A DNA stretch of 64,000 bases from UBA2336 sp036787955. Lineage in GTDB: Bacteria; Bacteroidota; Bacteroidia; Cytophagales; Cyclobacteriaceae. The position numbers and the translations under genes were made by a program. The DNA lies in contig DAIQOI010000012.1 of NCBI GenBank assembly GCA_036787955.1, forward strand, positions 18,005 to 82,004. Direction: 5' to 3'. Under the pieces are notes generated by a model. The model made no database searches, was not told where the DNA came from, and worked only from the letters and a program-made list of their open reading frames with translations. Of this stretch, positions 52,717 through 64,000 are shown in pieces (positions within the stretch are counted from its first letter, which is position 1; each line of letters opens with the position of its first letter).

Positions 52717-53319
52717 ATGCGCAAGCACTTGGTCATACTCACGCTTTTTCTTTTGCCTGCACCGCTCTCTGCCCAGCCTGCTGACGGAGCGTTCAATCTA
52801 ACCCTCAACATCCAGCAACCATTGTACAAAGAATTTGTGGGCAATTCTTCAGTGGGCATGCGCATAGGGTACACACGCTTCAGCTCAGCAAAATTCGGAT
52901 GGGGTATAGAGGCAGCGTACAACACCCTGAATGATTATGTGCCAAGGCAAACCTACACTTATCCCGGAGGCGCCATTACAACCGATATTTTTAATTACAT
53001 GTACTACTTTACGCTGCTGGCCAATGCACAGTACTATTACAAAGCATCCGATCGCCTCATCCCCTACGCCTCATTGGGGGCCGGGCTTGCTATAACGCGA
53101 TATACATTGTTTTACAACGTATACAGCGAAGGAGATAATAACCGAAGCTGGGTAGTGCGGCCCGAAGCAGGACTTATATTTCGTGTGCGTCAATATTCAT
53201 CGTTAGGGCTAAAGTCAGCGCTTAGCTGGGAGTATGCCGGCAACAAAAGTGATGCTTATGCGCTAAAAGATTTTTCAGCTCTGTCTTTTCAATTGGGTCT
53301 GGTCATCTTTTCCGACTGA
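52717..53319 (+). CDS. outer-membrane beta-barrel protein, small
   Basis: 200 residues. Signal peptide 1-18 (LTLFLLPAPLSAQ). The rest alternates amphipathic strands rich in Tyr and aromatic ends (YYKASDRLIPYASLGAGLAI), ending in SFQLGLVIFSD, as in eight-strand barrel proteins of the OmpW/PorT-like type. Not assigned to a named family. It follows the DUF4136 lipoprotein by two bases. Role unknown. Confidence 0.75.
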   Translation: MRKHLVILTLFLLPAPLSAQPADGAFNLTLNIQQPLYKEFVGNSSVGMRIGYTRFSSAKFGWGIEAAYNTLNDYVPRQTYTYPGGAITTDIFNYMYYFTLLANAQYYYKASDRLIPYASLGAGLAITRYTLFYNVYSEGDNNRSWVVRPEAGLIFRVRQYSSLGLKSALSWEYAGNKSDAYALKDFSALSFQLGLVIFSD

Positions 53320-53378
53320 TTTTTTTACACCCCTCCATGTCTTAACCTTCCGGTAAGGCATTTCTGCCGGTTTTCCGG

Positions 53379-53386
53379 TAAATTTG
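53379..53386 (+). promoter_or_regulatory. -7 box for a near-leaderless phosphodiesterase transcript
   Basis: TAAATTTG fits TAnnTTTG fully and ends four bases before the ATG at 53391. No clear TTTG at the usual distance upstream, so the call rests on one box. Confidence 0.5.
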
Positions 53387-53390
53387 AGCG

Positions 53391-54314
53391 ATGCAACATG
53401 GTGTATTTTTAATTTTCTGCCTGTTATTTCAGGCTGTCATGCTCAGTGCTCAGGTCTATATTCCCAAATTCGACCTTCAGGGCCACCGGGGTGCACGTGG
53501 CCTGAAACCTGAAAACACTATTCCTTCTTTTATTGAGGCCCTGAATCAGGGTGTTGCCACGCTGGAAATGGACGTGGTGATTACCAAAGACAAACAGGTA
53601 GTGGTTTCACACGAACCGTGGATGGCAGCCGGTATATGCCTGCAACCCGATGGAACTGAAATTTCCTCGAAAGAAGAAAAGCGCTTCAATATTTATGAAA
53701 TGACTTATGAAGAAGTGAAGCGCTTCGATTGCGGTTCGAAGGGCAATGCCCGTTTTCCCGGGCAACAAAAAATGACTGCCTATAAACCCTTACTGCGCGA
53801 TGTGATTATTGCCGCGGAAGATCACATCAAAAGTTTTACGCAATATGAAGTGGATTACAACATCGAAATAAAAAGCCATCCGGCAGGCGATAACCGGTTT
53901 CACCCGCAGCCCGGGGAATTTTCAGAGCTGGTTTATAAGGTAATCAGCGAGTATCTGCCGTTGGAACGTGTGGTGATCCAGTCGTTCGATATCCGGGTGT
54001 TGCAGTATTGGCACAAAACCTGGCCGCAGGTACGGCTTGCCCTGCTGGTGGAAAATCAAAAATCGCCTGAGCAAAACCTGCAGGAACTGGGCTTTACGCC
54101 ATCGGTTTACAGTCCGCATTATAAGTTACTCACTCCCGAAATCATTCAGCAGCTCAAATCTATGGGCATGCGGGTAATACCCTGGACGGTCAATGAAAAA
54201 TCCGATATGCAGCGCCTGCGCGCCTGGGGTGTGGATGGCCTCATCACCGATTATCCCGATCGGGCTGTTGCACTGAACATGGGCGTACGGACAAAGGCCA
54301 ACGGAAAAAGATAA
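53391..54314 (+). CDS. glycerophosphodiester phosphodiesterase, exported
   Basis: 307 residues. Signal peptide 1-19. The GDPD signature runs QGHRGARGLKPENTIPSFIE with the catalytic His-Arg pair, then LEMDVVITKDKQVVVSHEPW with the metal-binding Glu and Asp and the second catalytic His; a TIM barrel ends TWNEKSDMQRLRAWGVDGLITDYPD-like. It hydrolyses glycerophosphodiesters to glycerol-3-phosphate in the periplasm. It stands alone. Confidence 0.93.
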   Translation: MQHGVFLIFCLLFQAVMLSAQVYIPKFDLQGHRGARGLKPENTIPSFIEALNQGVATLEMDVVITKDKQVVVSHEPWMAAGICLQPDGTEISSKEEKRFNIYEMTYEEVKRFDCGSKGNARFPGQQKMTAYKPLLRDVIIAAEDHIKSFTQYEVDYNIEIKSHPAGDNRFHPQPGEFSELVYKVISEYLPLERVVIQSFDIRVLQYWHKTWPQVRLALLVENQKSPEQNLQELGFTPSVYSPHYKLLTPEIIQQLKSMGMRVIPWTVNEKSDMQRLRAWGVDGLITDYPDRAVALNMGVRTKANGKR

Positions 54315-54698
54315 TTTACAAAACCCATGTTATATTGGCCGCATATCCAGCATACCACTGCATTCTACCACTATGATAATCCCGGAAAGTTCCGGAACCT
54401 CGGCGAAAAATAGAGGTACTAAATGGCGTGCCGGACTTTAGCAGGTTGAAGTTACCTTTAATCTCAAAAATGCAGAAAGGGCAAAGCAGGAGTTTAACTC
54501 AGGGTTAGACCGGTGCAGCATAATGGAATAACCTGCAAATGATGGCGGTCCCGGCTTCAGAAAAGGATGGAGTGTTCAACGGGCTGCGGGCCTTAAAGTG
54601 CATGGTTTCGTTTCAGAAGTTTATTATTCGGACAGAACTTGTGGCAGGGCTGATTTTTCAAGTGCTGCAATACCCGTAATATTGCCGAAATTAATTGC
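54315..54698. other. intergenic stretch without a recognisable gene
   Basis: 384 bases between the phosphodiesterase and adenosine-kinase genes. I see no frame with coding character, no tRNA and no strong hairpin. TAATATTG at 54677-54684 is one base off the -7 consensus and may serve the kinase gene. Confidence 0.5.
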
Positions 54699-55715
54699 AT
54701 GCTCTCAGAAAAACCGGCACAGTCTTACCACGTATATGGCATGGGCAATGCCATTGTAGACATCGTTACCGAAGTAGATCATGATTTCTTCGACCGCCAC
54801 GGCATCGAGAAAGGCGTGATGACGCTGGTAGATGAAAAACGGCAGCTGCAACTCATTAAAGCCATCGACATGAAAAAAAGCCGCATGTCGGGCGGTGGGT
54901 CGGCCGGCAATACCGTGGTGGCAGTAAGCCAGTTTGGCGGAAGGTGCTTTTACTCCTGTGTGGTGGCAAAAGATGAACTGGGAAAATTTTACCTGGAAGA
55001 CCTGAAGCGCAACAACATCGACACCAACCTGAATTATGAAGACTGTCCCGAAGGGCATACCGGCAAGTGCCTGGTTATGACCTCACCCGATGCCCAGCGC
55101 ACCATGAATACCTTTCTGGGAGTAAGTTCCTTCCTGGGTATCGAGCACCTGAATGAAGAAGCATTGAAAAAATCCGAATACCTGTACATGGAAGGCTACC
55201 TGGTGGCCAGCCAGCGGAGCCTGGAAGCCATGAAGGAGGCCAAAAAAATAGCCGAACGAAACAAGGTGTTTACCGCGCTTACCTTTTCTGATGCCAGTAT
55301 GGTAAAATATTTTTCAGCACAGATGAACGAAGTGGTAGGCGCCAGCGTGGATTTGCTCTTCTGCAATGAGGAAGAAGCCATGATTTTTACCGGCACCGGT
55401 GATCTGTACCATGCCCGTGAAAAACTGAAAGCGGTGGCCAAACGCTTTGCTATAACACTGGGGGCCAACGGAGCACTTATCTATGATGGAGATACCTTTA
55501 TTCAGATAGAACCTTATAAAGTCCGGGCTATAGATACCAACGGAGCGGGCGACATGTTTGCCGGAGCCTTTTTGTACGGCATCACCCACGGCCACAGCAT
55601 GGCCGAAGCCGGTAAACTGGCTTCACTGGCTTCTTCGCGCGTTGTGGCACAATGGGGGCCACGCCTCGATCCGCAAACGGCCCGCAAACTACTGGCCGAC
55701 CTGATGGTGTCATGA
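54699..55715 (+). CDS. adenosine kinase-like PfkB carbohydrate kinase
   Basis: 338 residues of the PfkB/ribokinase fold. YGMGNAIVDIVTEVDHDFF is the N-terminus of the adenosine-kinase branch; MSGGGSAGNTVVAVSQFGG is the first PfkB signature and DTNGAGDMFAGAFLYG the second, with catalytic Asp285. It phosphorylates adenosine or a related nucleoside/sugar with ATP. Its TGA overlaps the next ATG by four bases. Confidence 0.9.
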   Translation: MLSEKPAQSYHVYGMGNAIVDIVTEVDHDFFDRHGIEKGVMTLVDEKRQLQLIKAIDMKKSRMSGGGSAGNTVVAVSQFGGRCFYSCVVAKDELGKFYLEDLKRNNIDTNLNYEDCPEGHTGKCLVMTSPDAQRTMNTFLGVSSFLGIEHLNEEALKKSEYLYMEGYLVASQRSLEAMKEAKKIAERNKVFTALTFSDASMVKYFSAQMNEVVGASVDLLFCNEEEAMIFTGTGDLYHAREKLKAVAKRFAITLGANGALIYDGDTFIQIEPYKVRAIDTNGAGDMFAGAFLYGITHGHSMAEAGKLASLASSRVVAQWGPRLDPQTARKLLADLMVS

Positions 55716-56149
55716 GGCTTCCGGTCATTATAGTGTGGTTGCTGATCGCCAATGGGCTACTGGCTCAGCCATCAGCCGGCCTGAAAACAATCGACCAATG
55801 GATAAGGATGTGGAACTCCTACGACCTGTTGGCCGTGGATTCGCTCTTCAATGATCAGGCTACGTATTTTTCATCTGAATATGCCGGCCTGATCACAGGC
55901 CTGGACAATCTACGACTTCATCATCAGAAATTCGGATTCGTTCGCGGAGGCCGCCAGACAGGCAATACTTTATGGCTGGAAAACCTGCATGTTCAGGCTG
56001 CGGGAGCTGAAGCTTTAATAGTAACAGCTACCTGGTATTTTCTGCGAAAAGATGCAACCCGGCCACAGCATGGCCCGGTTACTTTTGTGGTGGGCAGAAT
56101 TGCCGGGCAATGGAAAATCCTGCATGCCCATTTTGCAAATAACCCTTAA
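55712..56149 (+). CDS. exported SnoaL-like/NTF2-fold protein
   Basis: 145 residues. Signal peptide 1-18 (VIIVWLLIANGLLAQ). The remainder fits the cone-shaped NTF2/SnoaL fold: helix TIDQWIRMWNSYDLLAVDSL, strands around TLWLENLHVQ, and closing VTFVVGRIAGQWKILHAHF. Small polyketide-cyclase-like or ligand-binding proteins share it. Function unknown. It overlaps the kinase gene by four bases, hence co-translated with it. Confidence 0.82.
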   Translation: MRLPVIIVWLLIANGLLAQPSAGLKTIDQWIRMWNSYDLLAVDSLFNDQATYFSSEYAGLITGLDNLRLHHQKFGFVRGGRQTGNTLWLENLHVQAAGAEALIVTATWYFLRKDATRPQHGPVTFVVGRIAGQWKILHAHFANNP

Positions 56150-56151
56150 TT

Positions 56152-56183
56152 CTTGGAAAAAAGGAAAATACTAAGCACTTTTG
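56152..56183 (+). promoter_or_regulatory. promoter of the rpmH-rnpA operon
   Basis: CTTG (56152-56155), 20 bases, then CACTTTTG (56176-56183), seven of eight against TAnnTTTG. It begins just after the SnoaL-like stop and lies 21 bases before the rpmH start. Confidence 0.6.
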
Positions 56184-56204
56184 CAGCCCTTTAGCTAAGC
56201 GGTT

Positions 56205-56366
56205 ATGAAAAGAACATATCAGCCCTCGCGCAGAAAACGCAGAAACAAACACGGATTCCGTCAGCGGATGGCTACGGCTAATGGACGCAGGGTGCTGGCT
56301 GCCCGCCGGAGAAAAGGCAGAAAGAAACTTACGGTTTCTGACGAGTTTACGTTCAAGAAGAAATAA
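56205..56366 (+). CDS. rpmH: 50S ribosomal protein bL34
   Basis: 53 residues: MKRTYQPSRRKRRNKHGFRQ, then RMATANGRRVLAARRRKGRK. This is bL34, the small arginine-rich protein of the large subunit; the tail TVSDEFTFKKK is longer than the 44-46 residues of many bacteria and typical of this phylum. It is followed after 25 bp by rnpA, the near-universal arrangement. Confidence 0.96.
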   Translation: MKRTYQPSRRKRRNKHGFRQRMATANGRRVLAARRRKGRKKLTVSDEFTFKKK

Positions 56367-56391
56367 ATCCGTACCCGGACCCGTAAAAATC

Positions 56392-56763
56392 ATGGGTCTG
56401 CAAAGTCTTCCCCGAAATGAGCGCCTGCGCGGCAAAAGCGCAGTTGAGAGTCTTTTTAGAAAAGCTGATGTCTTGGTTGTTCCCCCCTTGCGCATTTTGG
56501 TGCAAAAGAACCCGCAAACCGACTCAACCCATCAGGTATTATTTACTGTTTCGAAAAAATTTATCCCCAAGGCCATACAGCGCAACCGCATCAAGCGCCT
56601 GATGCGCGAAGCCTACCGGTTGAATAAAAATCACCTGAAAGAATTACCATCCCTGCGCATTGCGTATATTTATCAGTCCAGGAATATCGTTCCACAGTAT
56701 AAAGTAACGGAAGCCATGCTTCAGGCGTTTATCAAGCTGAAAGCCTATGCCGAAAAGAGTTAA
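56392..56763 (+). CDS. rnpA: ribonuclease P protein component
   Basis: 123 residues. The RNR motif QRNRIKRLMREAYRLNK holds the RNA-binding basic residues, preceded by VLFTVSKKFIPKAI. It is the protein subunit that helps RNase P RNA cut tRNA 5' leaders. ATG 56392 was chosen; the frame is open further up through rpmH. It overlaps the S41 peptidase gene by 17 bases. Confidence 0.94.
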   Translation: MGLQSLPRNERLRGKSAVESLFRKADVLVVPPLRILVQKNPQTDSTHQVLFTVSKKFIPKAIQRNRIKRLMREAYRLNKNHLKELPSLRIAYIYQSRNIVPQYKVTEAMLQAFIKLKAYAEKS

Positions 56764-58393
56764 GTACTTCGTCCCGGTTCTTGCCCTGGTGCTTTTGCTG
56801 GCTGCCAGGGGCCCTGCTGACAATTATTTCGAGATAGCCAAAAACCTCGACATCTTCGCCACACTATTCAAAGAAATCAACATCTACTATGTTGATGAAA
56901 TTGACCCTGGCAAACTGATTCGCAAAGGCATTGATGGCATGCTCGAATCGCTCGATCCGTACACCGATTACATTGGCGAAGAAGAGCTGGAGGGTTTCAG
57001 AATTTCAACTACAGGTCAGTATGCTGGTATCGGGGCGTTGATCGGCAATGTGAACAATAAAACAGTCATCACGCACCCTTACAAAAATTTTCCGGCATAT
57101 AAGGCAGGCCTTCGCGTAGGCGATGAAATCATTGCAGTTGATGGCAAGCCGGTTCAGGGAAAATCCACAACTGAAATATCAAACATGCTGCGCGGCCCGT
57201 TAAAATCCGAGGTCGAACTTAAAATCAGGCGTTATGGCCAGCCGGATATCATAACACTGAAAATTAAACGCGAAAGAATTACCATCAGCAATATTGCCTA
57301 TGCCGGAATGGTTGCACCGGGAATTGGCTATATCCGCCTCGATGATTTTACCCCCGGCGCGGGAAAAGAGGTGGCACAGGCAGTAACCGAACTCAAGCAG
57401 CAAGGCGCCCACAAACTTATCCTTGACCTTCGCGACAACCCCGGAGGCATGCTCTATGAGGCTGTCAACATCGTGAACCTGTTCATCCCAAAAGGAAAAG
57501 AAGTTGTCAGCACCAGGGGTAAAGTGGCCGACTGGAACCGGACATATTCCACCCTTAATAATCCCCTGGACACACAAATTCCATTAGTAGTGCTGATAAA
57601 CCAGGGCAGTGCTTCGGCTGCCGAAATTGTGGCGGGAGCCCTGCAGGATTATGACCGGGCTGTATTAATCGGGCAAAAGACATTCGGCAAAGGACTGGTG
57701 CAAACCACACGGCCACTTGCCTACAATGCGCAGCTCAAAGTTACCACCGCCCGGTACTATATTCCCAGCGGCCGCTGCATACAGGAGCTCGATTACGCCC
57801 ACCGCAATACGGATGGAACAGTGAATAAATTTGCCGATTCGCTCCGCAAAGAATTCCGCACATCCCGCGGCCGAATCGTATATGATGGGGGAGGCCTCAA
57901 GCCCGATATTGAAACAGAAAATCCCCGCGATATTCCATTGCTTGAAGCACTGGTGAATTCCGGCACCTTGTTTGAGTATGCCACCAAATTCACCAACGAA
58001 AATCCCGGTTTTCGGACAGCAAACGAATTTGAACTGCCCGATGCCGAATACGCAAGGTTTGTGAGCTGGCTTAAAGAGCGCAAATTCAACTACACCACCA
58101 CCATTGAACAACAGATTAAAGAGTTCATAGAGGCGGCCAAAGACGAACAATATTTTCAGGAACTGGCCCGCGAACTGGAAGACCTGAATAACCGCGTACA
58201 GGCGAATAAATCCACTGATTTTATCCGTTTTAAGAAAGAAGTCAAAAACCTGCTGGAGCAGCAGATTGCCTTTCACTACCACCTGTACGAAGGTCAGGTT
58301 CCGGTTGCTCTTCGTTTGGACCCTGAGGTGGAAAAAGCCAGAGAAACACTGGCCGATATGCAGAAATATCAGCTATTGCTTAGCCCGCGCTAA
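56747..58393 (+). CDS. S41 family C-terminal processing peptidase
   Basis: 548 residues. Signal or anchor helix 6-20, an N-terminal helical part, PDZ domain about 85-180 (TTGQYAGIGALIGNV, YKAGLRVGDEIIAVDGKPV), then the protease core with Ser290, Lys315 and Gln319 (QGSASAAEIVAGALQ; KTFGKGLVQT), matching the Ser/Lys dyad of Prc/CtpA. It acts on C-termini of periplasmic proteins. It overlaps rnpA by 17 bases and tsaB by one base, so the set is one operon. Confidence 0.94.
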   Translation: MPKRVKYFVPVLALVLLLAARGPADNYFEIAKNLDIFATLFKEINIYYVDEIDPGKLIRKGIDGMLESLDPYTDYIGEEELEGFRISTTGQYAGIGALIGNVNNKTVITHPYKNFPAYKAGLRVGDEIIAVDGKPVQGKSTTEISNMLRGPLKSEVELKIRRYGQPDIITLKIKRERITISNIAYAGMVAPGIGYIRLDDFTPGAGKEVAQAVTELKQQGAHKLILDLRDNPGGMLYEAVNIVNLFIPKGKEVVSTRGKVADWNRTYSTLNNPLDTQIPLVVLINQGSASAAEIVAGALQDYDRAVLIGQKTFGKGLVQTTRPLAYNAQLKVTTARYYIPSGRCIQELDYAHRNTDGTVNKFADSLRKEFRTSRGRIVYDGGGLKPDIETENPRDIPLLEALVNSGTLFEYATKFTNENPGFRTANEFELPDAEYARFVSWLKERKFNYTTTIEQQIKEFIEAAKDEQYFQELARELEDLNNRVQANKSTDFIRFKKEVKNLLEQQIAFHYHLYEGQVPVALRLDPEVEKARETLADMQKYQLLLSPR

Positions 58394-59070
58394 TGGCCCT
58401 GATACTGAGCATTGAAACTGCGCTGGATGTATGCGCTGTGGCCATTCACGAAAATGGAAACTTAGTCAGGATGCTCGAAGTCCGCGAGCCGCGTTCGCAT
58501 GCAGCCCAGCTTGCCCTGCTGATCCGTGAAGTTTGCAAACAATCATCGCATTCGCTAAGCCACATGCAGGCCATCGCTGTTTCGGCCGGGCCGGGCTCGT
58601 ATACCGGTTTGCGCATCGGGGTTTCAACCGCTAAAGGATTGTGCTATGGATTGAATATTCCGCTGATTTCCGTAGATACCCTGGATGTAATAGCACAAGA
58701 AACCCGCCAGCATTGTCCGGCAGAAACCTGGGTGTGCCCGATGATTGACGCCCGCAGAATGGATGTGTTTTACAAACTTATTGATGAACGCCACCGCGAA
58801 GTGTTGCAGACTTCTGCCACAACCCTGCATCCCTTGCTTTTCAGGGATTATTTGGATCAGGGAATTACAATCTGTTTTTCCGGCAATGCCATCGAAAAAT
58901 GCAAAACAGTTGTACAACATCCGCGGGCACTTTTTATTCCCGGCATTTATCCCCGGGTATCCGTGTTGGGCGAGCTGGCCCATTCAAAATGGATAAAAGG
59001 CATCACAGAGGACCCCGCAAGGTTTGAACCGGTTTATGCCAAAGAATTTTTTACTACCGCAAAAGGTTAA
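58393..59070 (+). CDS. tsaB: tRNA threonylcarbamoyladenosine biosynthesis protein TsaB
   Basis: 225 residues of the ASKHA fold. ILSIETALDVCAVAIHENG, SHAAQLALLIREV and AVSAGPGSYTGLRIGVSTAK are TsaB signatures; ALFIPGIYPRVSVLGELAH closes. It partners TsaD (elsewhere) in making t6A37 on ANN-decoding tRNAs. The ATG overlaps the TAA of the S41 gene by one base. Confidence 0.94.
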   Translation: MALILSIETALDVCAVAIHENGNLVRMLEVREPRSHAAQLALLIREVCKQSSHSLSHMQAIAVSAGPGSYTGLRIGVSTAKGLCYGLNIPLISVDTLDVIAQETRQHCPAETWVCPMIDARRMDVFYKLIDERHREVLQTSATTLHPLLFRDYLDQGITICFSGNAIEKCKTVVQHPRALFIPGIYPRVSVLGELAHSKWIKGITEDPARFEPVYAKEFFTTAKG

Positions 59071-59110
59071 TTCCGTAGCAGCATGTAGGGTTAAAGAAAA
59101 ACTTAGGGAT

Positions 59111-59635
59111 ATGGAGAAATCTGACGAAATAGTAAACAAGGTGGCAACAAGTTCGTTGGTAGTATTCGATTTAGCGCAATATTATCAGCCTGGCGATCGC
59201 GTATTGCTTGATCTGAAAGACCAGCTTTATCAGGGAATTATCCTGAAAGAAAAAGATTTCCGGGAGTTCATACGTAGTCACAACTGGCAGCAGTATCAGG
59301 ACAAATTTCTGGCCATTACATGTTCGGCCGATGCCATCATCCCGCTATGGGCTTACATGTTGGTGGCTGTAGCGGCACAACCTTTTGCCAGAAAAACAGT
59401 AATAGGCACACTCCGGGATCTTGAGCTGCAGCTATACCAGGATGCATTTAACAAAATAGAATGGAACCAGTATAAGAATGCCCGGGTAGTGGTAAAGGGC
59501 TGCAGCCGTTATGAACTACCTCCCTCGGTATATGCCGAAGTGGCAGTGCGACTTCGGCCCATTGTCAGAAGTTTAATGTTTGGCGAGCCATGCAGCACAG
59601 TTCCCTTGTACAAATCAGGGGCAAAAGGCGAGTAA
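59111..59635 (+). CDS. DUF2480 protein
   Basis: 174 residues, no signal peptide. IVNKVATSSLVVFDLAQYYQ, LYQGIILKEKDFREFI and IIPLWAYMLVAVA followed by LPPSVYAEVAVRLRPIVRS-like blocks match DUF2480, a Bacteroidota-restricted cytoplasmic family of unknown function often close to translation genes. The ATG at 59111 is the family-like start. It lies 40 bp behind tsaB and just ahead of the rRNA operon promoter. Confidence 0.86.
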   Translation: MEKSDEIVNKVATSSLVVFDLAQYYQPGDRVLLDLKDQLYQGIILKEKDFREFIRSHNWQQYQDKFLAITCSADAIIPLWAYMLVAVAAQPFARKTVIGTLRDLELQLYQDAFNKIEWNQYKNARVVVKGCSRYELPPSVYAEVAVRLRPIVRSLMFGEPCSTVPLYKSGAKGE

Positions 59636-59675
59636 AAAGAATCAGGCCGGCTGAAAAAAAAAATTTGGCGAGCTA

Positions 59676-59707
59676 TTTGCGGAACGAGACCTTGCTTATT
59701 ACCTTTG
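59676..59707 (+). promoter_or_regulatory. rRNA operon promoter
   Basis: TTTG (59676-59679), 20 bases, then TACCTTTG (59700-59707): full match to both boxes at ideal spacing. It is about 195 bases before mature 16S. Confidence 0.8.
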
Positions 59708-59793
59708 CGCTCCCGTTTCGGAAGAGCGGGTACTTCAAGGGAAAATTTGAAGTTTTTAGGGTTGAAAAACCGCAAAGAGCCGGAAGGGCTCGG

Positions 59794-59805
59794 GAAGTTC
59801 TTTGA
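59794..59805 (+). promoter_or_regulatory. boxA-like antitermination element, 16S leader
   Basis: GAAGTTCTTTGA, with an identical copy at 61929-61940 before 23S. The core resembles boxA (TGCTCTTTAACA in Escherichia coli). Confidence 0.5.
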
Positions 59806-59856
59806 AAGAATGTAATCGATTAGCGGACTTCGAACAATTCGAAACGAATCGTAGCC
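59804..59856 (+). other. 5' arm of the 16S processing stalk
   Basis: 59804-59829 and 59846-59856 are complementary to 61460-61495 after 16S; the 11 bases at 59846-59856 pair perfectly with 61460-61470. The bases between (59829-59843) form a small hairpin with TTCGAA on both sides. Double-strand processing by RNase III is expected here. Confidence 0.75.
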
Positions 59857-59901
59857 GGGGTCAGACAAACCATTTCAGTCCGTAAGGACTGTAAAGACAA
59901 T

Positions 59902-61425
<1,524 letters not shown>

Positions 61426-61430
61426 CTGGA

Positions 61431-61449
61431 GTCACGCCCTGTGCGTGAC
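61431..61449 (+). other. hairpin in the spacer after 16S
   Basis: GTCACGC (61431-61437) and GCGTGAC (61443-61449) form a perfect 7-bp stem directly behind the 16S 3' end, inside the processing stalk. Confidence 0.6.
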
Positions 61450-61459
61450 AAATAACCTT

Positions 61460-61495
61460 GGCTACGATTCAGTCCGCTGTCGATTACACTCTTTC
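61460..61495 (+). other. 3' arm of the 16S processing stalk
   Basis: GGCTACGATTC (61460-61470) and the next 25 bases pair with the leader arm at 59804-59856, with one mismatch and one bulge. Confidence 0.75.
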
Positions 61496-61632
61496 TAAAA
61501 TATTGCCGTAAAGCTGCACCTAGCGAGCTACGAGCTGACCTACAGCTCGGGTCAAAGCAGGAACACCGCGGGCACTCTCATAGCTACAAAGCATTCGCTC
61601 GAAAGCTCGAAGCAACAGCTTAGACGTATCGA

Positions 61633-61706
61633 GGGCTTGTAGCTCAGGTGGTTAGAGCGCTACACTGATAATGTAGAGGTCCGTGGTTCGAGTCCACGCA
61701 GGCCCA
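61633..61706 (+). tRNA. tRNA-Ile (anticodon GAT)
   Basis: Cloverleaf with acceptor GGGCTTG/CAGGCCC, D arm GCTCAGGTGGTTAGAGC, anticodon loop CTGATAA (anticodon GAT) and T arm CGTGGTTCGAGTCCACG; discriminator A, CCA not encoded. Standard spacer tRNA. Confidence 0.97.
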
Positions 61707-61784
61707 CAAAGTGGTACGAAGTGGCCAAGCACGGTTTGTGCCAAGTTCACGCAAGTACCACAATCCATAAATCGAAATGGAAAA

Positions 61785-61858
61785 GGGGGTATAGCTCAGC
61801 TGGCTAGAGCACCTGCTTTGCAAGCAGGGGGTCATCGGTTCGAATCCGTTTACCTCCA
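61785..61858 (+). tRNA. tRNA-Ala (anticodon TGC)
   Basis: Acceptor GGGGGTA/TACCTCC contains the G3-U70 pair that marks alanine tRNAs; anticodon loop TTTGCAA gives TGC; T arm CGGTTCGAATCCG. CCA not encoded. Second spacer tRNA. Confidence 0.97.
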
Positions 61859-61928
61859 CGTCATCAGTTCCGGATACCGACAAGAAGGAAGCCGCCTTCC
61901 GAAATGAATCCGGGAAAAAACTGATAAC

Positions 61929-61940
61929 GAAGTTCTTTGA
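61929..61940 (+). promoter_or_regulatory. boxA-like antitermination element, 23S leader
   Basis: GAAGTTCTTTGA, identical to the element at 59794-59805, about 90 bases before 23S. Confidence 0.5.
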
Positions 61941-62028
61941 CATGTTGGAAGAAAGAATCTGAAGAAATTCAGAAACAGTAAAGAGTAAAATCGAGCACAT
62001 AGGCTTGTTCACGCAAGTGAACAATCGA

Positions 62029-64000
<1,972 letters not shown>

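Overview
The window comes from a member of the Bacteroidota, most likely the order Cytophagales (inference). Supporting signs: promoters of the form TTTG-N17..21-TAnnTTTG (best upstream of the rRNA operon at 59676-59707), a type IX secretion C-terminal sorting domain, an outer-membrane beta-barrel receptor of the Bacteroidota type, and family-restricted genes (DUF4295 beside rpmG, DUF4270 beside glmS, DUF2480). I see no phage, insertion sequence, CRISPR array or defence island. Nearly all coding space is chromosomal housekeeping and envelope genes.

Layout. 1-1061: the end of an amino-acid permease. 1062-5736 (minus): a cytochrome c maturation operon, ccmB-ccmC-ccmD-ccmE-ccmF. 5779-11293 (plus): a nucleotide-sugar and lipid-carrier cassette (UDP-glucuronate epimerase, UDP-sugar dehydrogenase, galE, DegT aminotransferase, WecA-like transferase). 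11306-14040: pheS, a 3-hydroxyacyl-CoA dehydrogenase and two small lipoproteins, one a Rieske-like protein that has lost its usual ligands. 14037-17936 (minus): ftsY, then rpmB-rpmG-DUF4295 behind their own promoter and terminator, then a large FG-GAP repeat protein exported by T9SS. 18004-20042: murF and a DUF2461 protein. 20159-22630: an AsmA-like protein. 22795-23199: a tandem array of tRNA-3'-end cassettes, broken by a 100-N assembly gap, directly behind tRNA-Val. 23257-28135: a LytTR response regulator and LytS-type kinase, divergent from a TonB-dependent receptor with an extra C-terminal domain. 28196-36735: rocD, rmuC, a GroES-like protein, a MATE pump, and a three-gene operon of parallel beta-helix lipoprotein, diheme cytochrome c and MOT1-like transporter. 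36854-47685: an acetyltransferase, two serine hydrolases, an Xaa-Pro peptidase, an M28 peptidase, an acyl-CoA dehydrogenase, a zinc peptidase and a flippase-like protein. 47840-52018: a half-length starch-synthase-like protein, DUF4270 and glmS. 52047-59635: envelope proteins, glycerophosphodiesterase, adenosine kinase, then rpmH-rnpA-ctp-tsaB-DUF2480. 59676 to the end: an rRNA operon, 16S-tRNA-Ile-tRNA-Ala-23S, with the 23S cut by the window edge.

How the parts fit: the Ccm operon matures c-type cytochromes such as the diheme lipoprotein at 34412-35482. The sugar cassette supplies activated sugars and a lipid-linked first sugar, but no glycosyltransferase, polymerase or flippase lies with it. 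The candidates for new biology are the beta-helix/diheme/MOT1 operon, the tRNA-derived tandem cassettes, the ligand-less Rieske-like lipoprotein and the half glycogen synthase that travels with DUF4270 and glmS. None of these amounts to a complete new system on sequence evidence alone.
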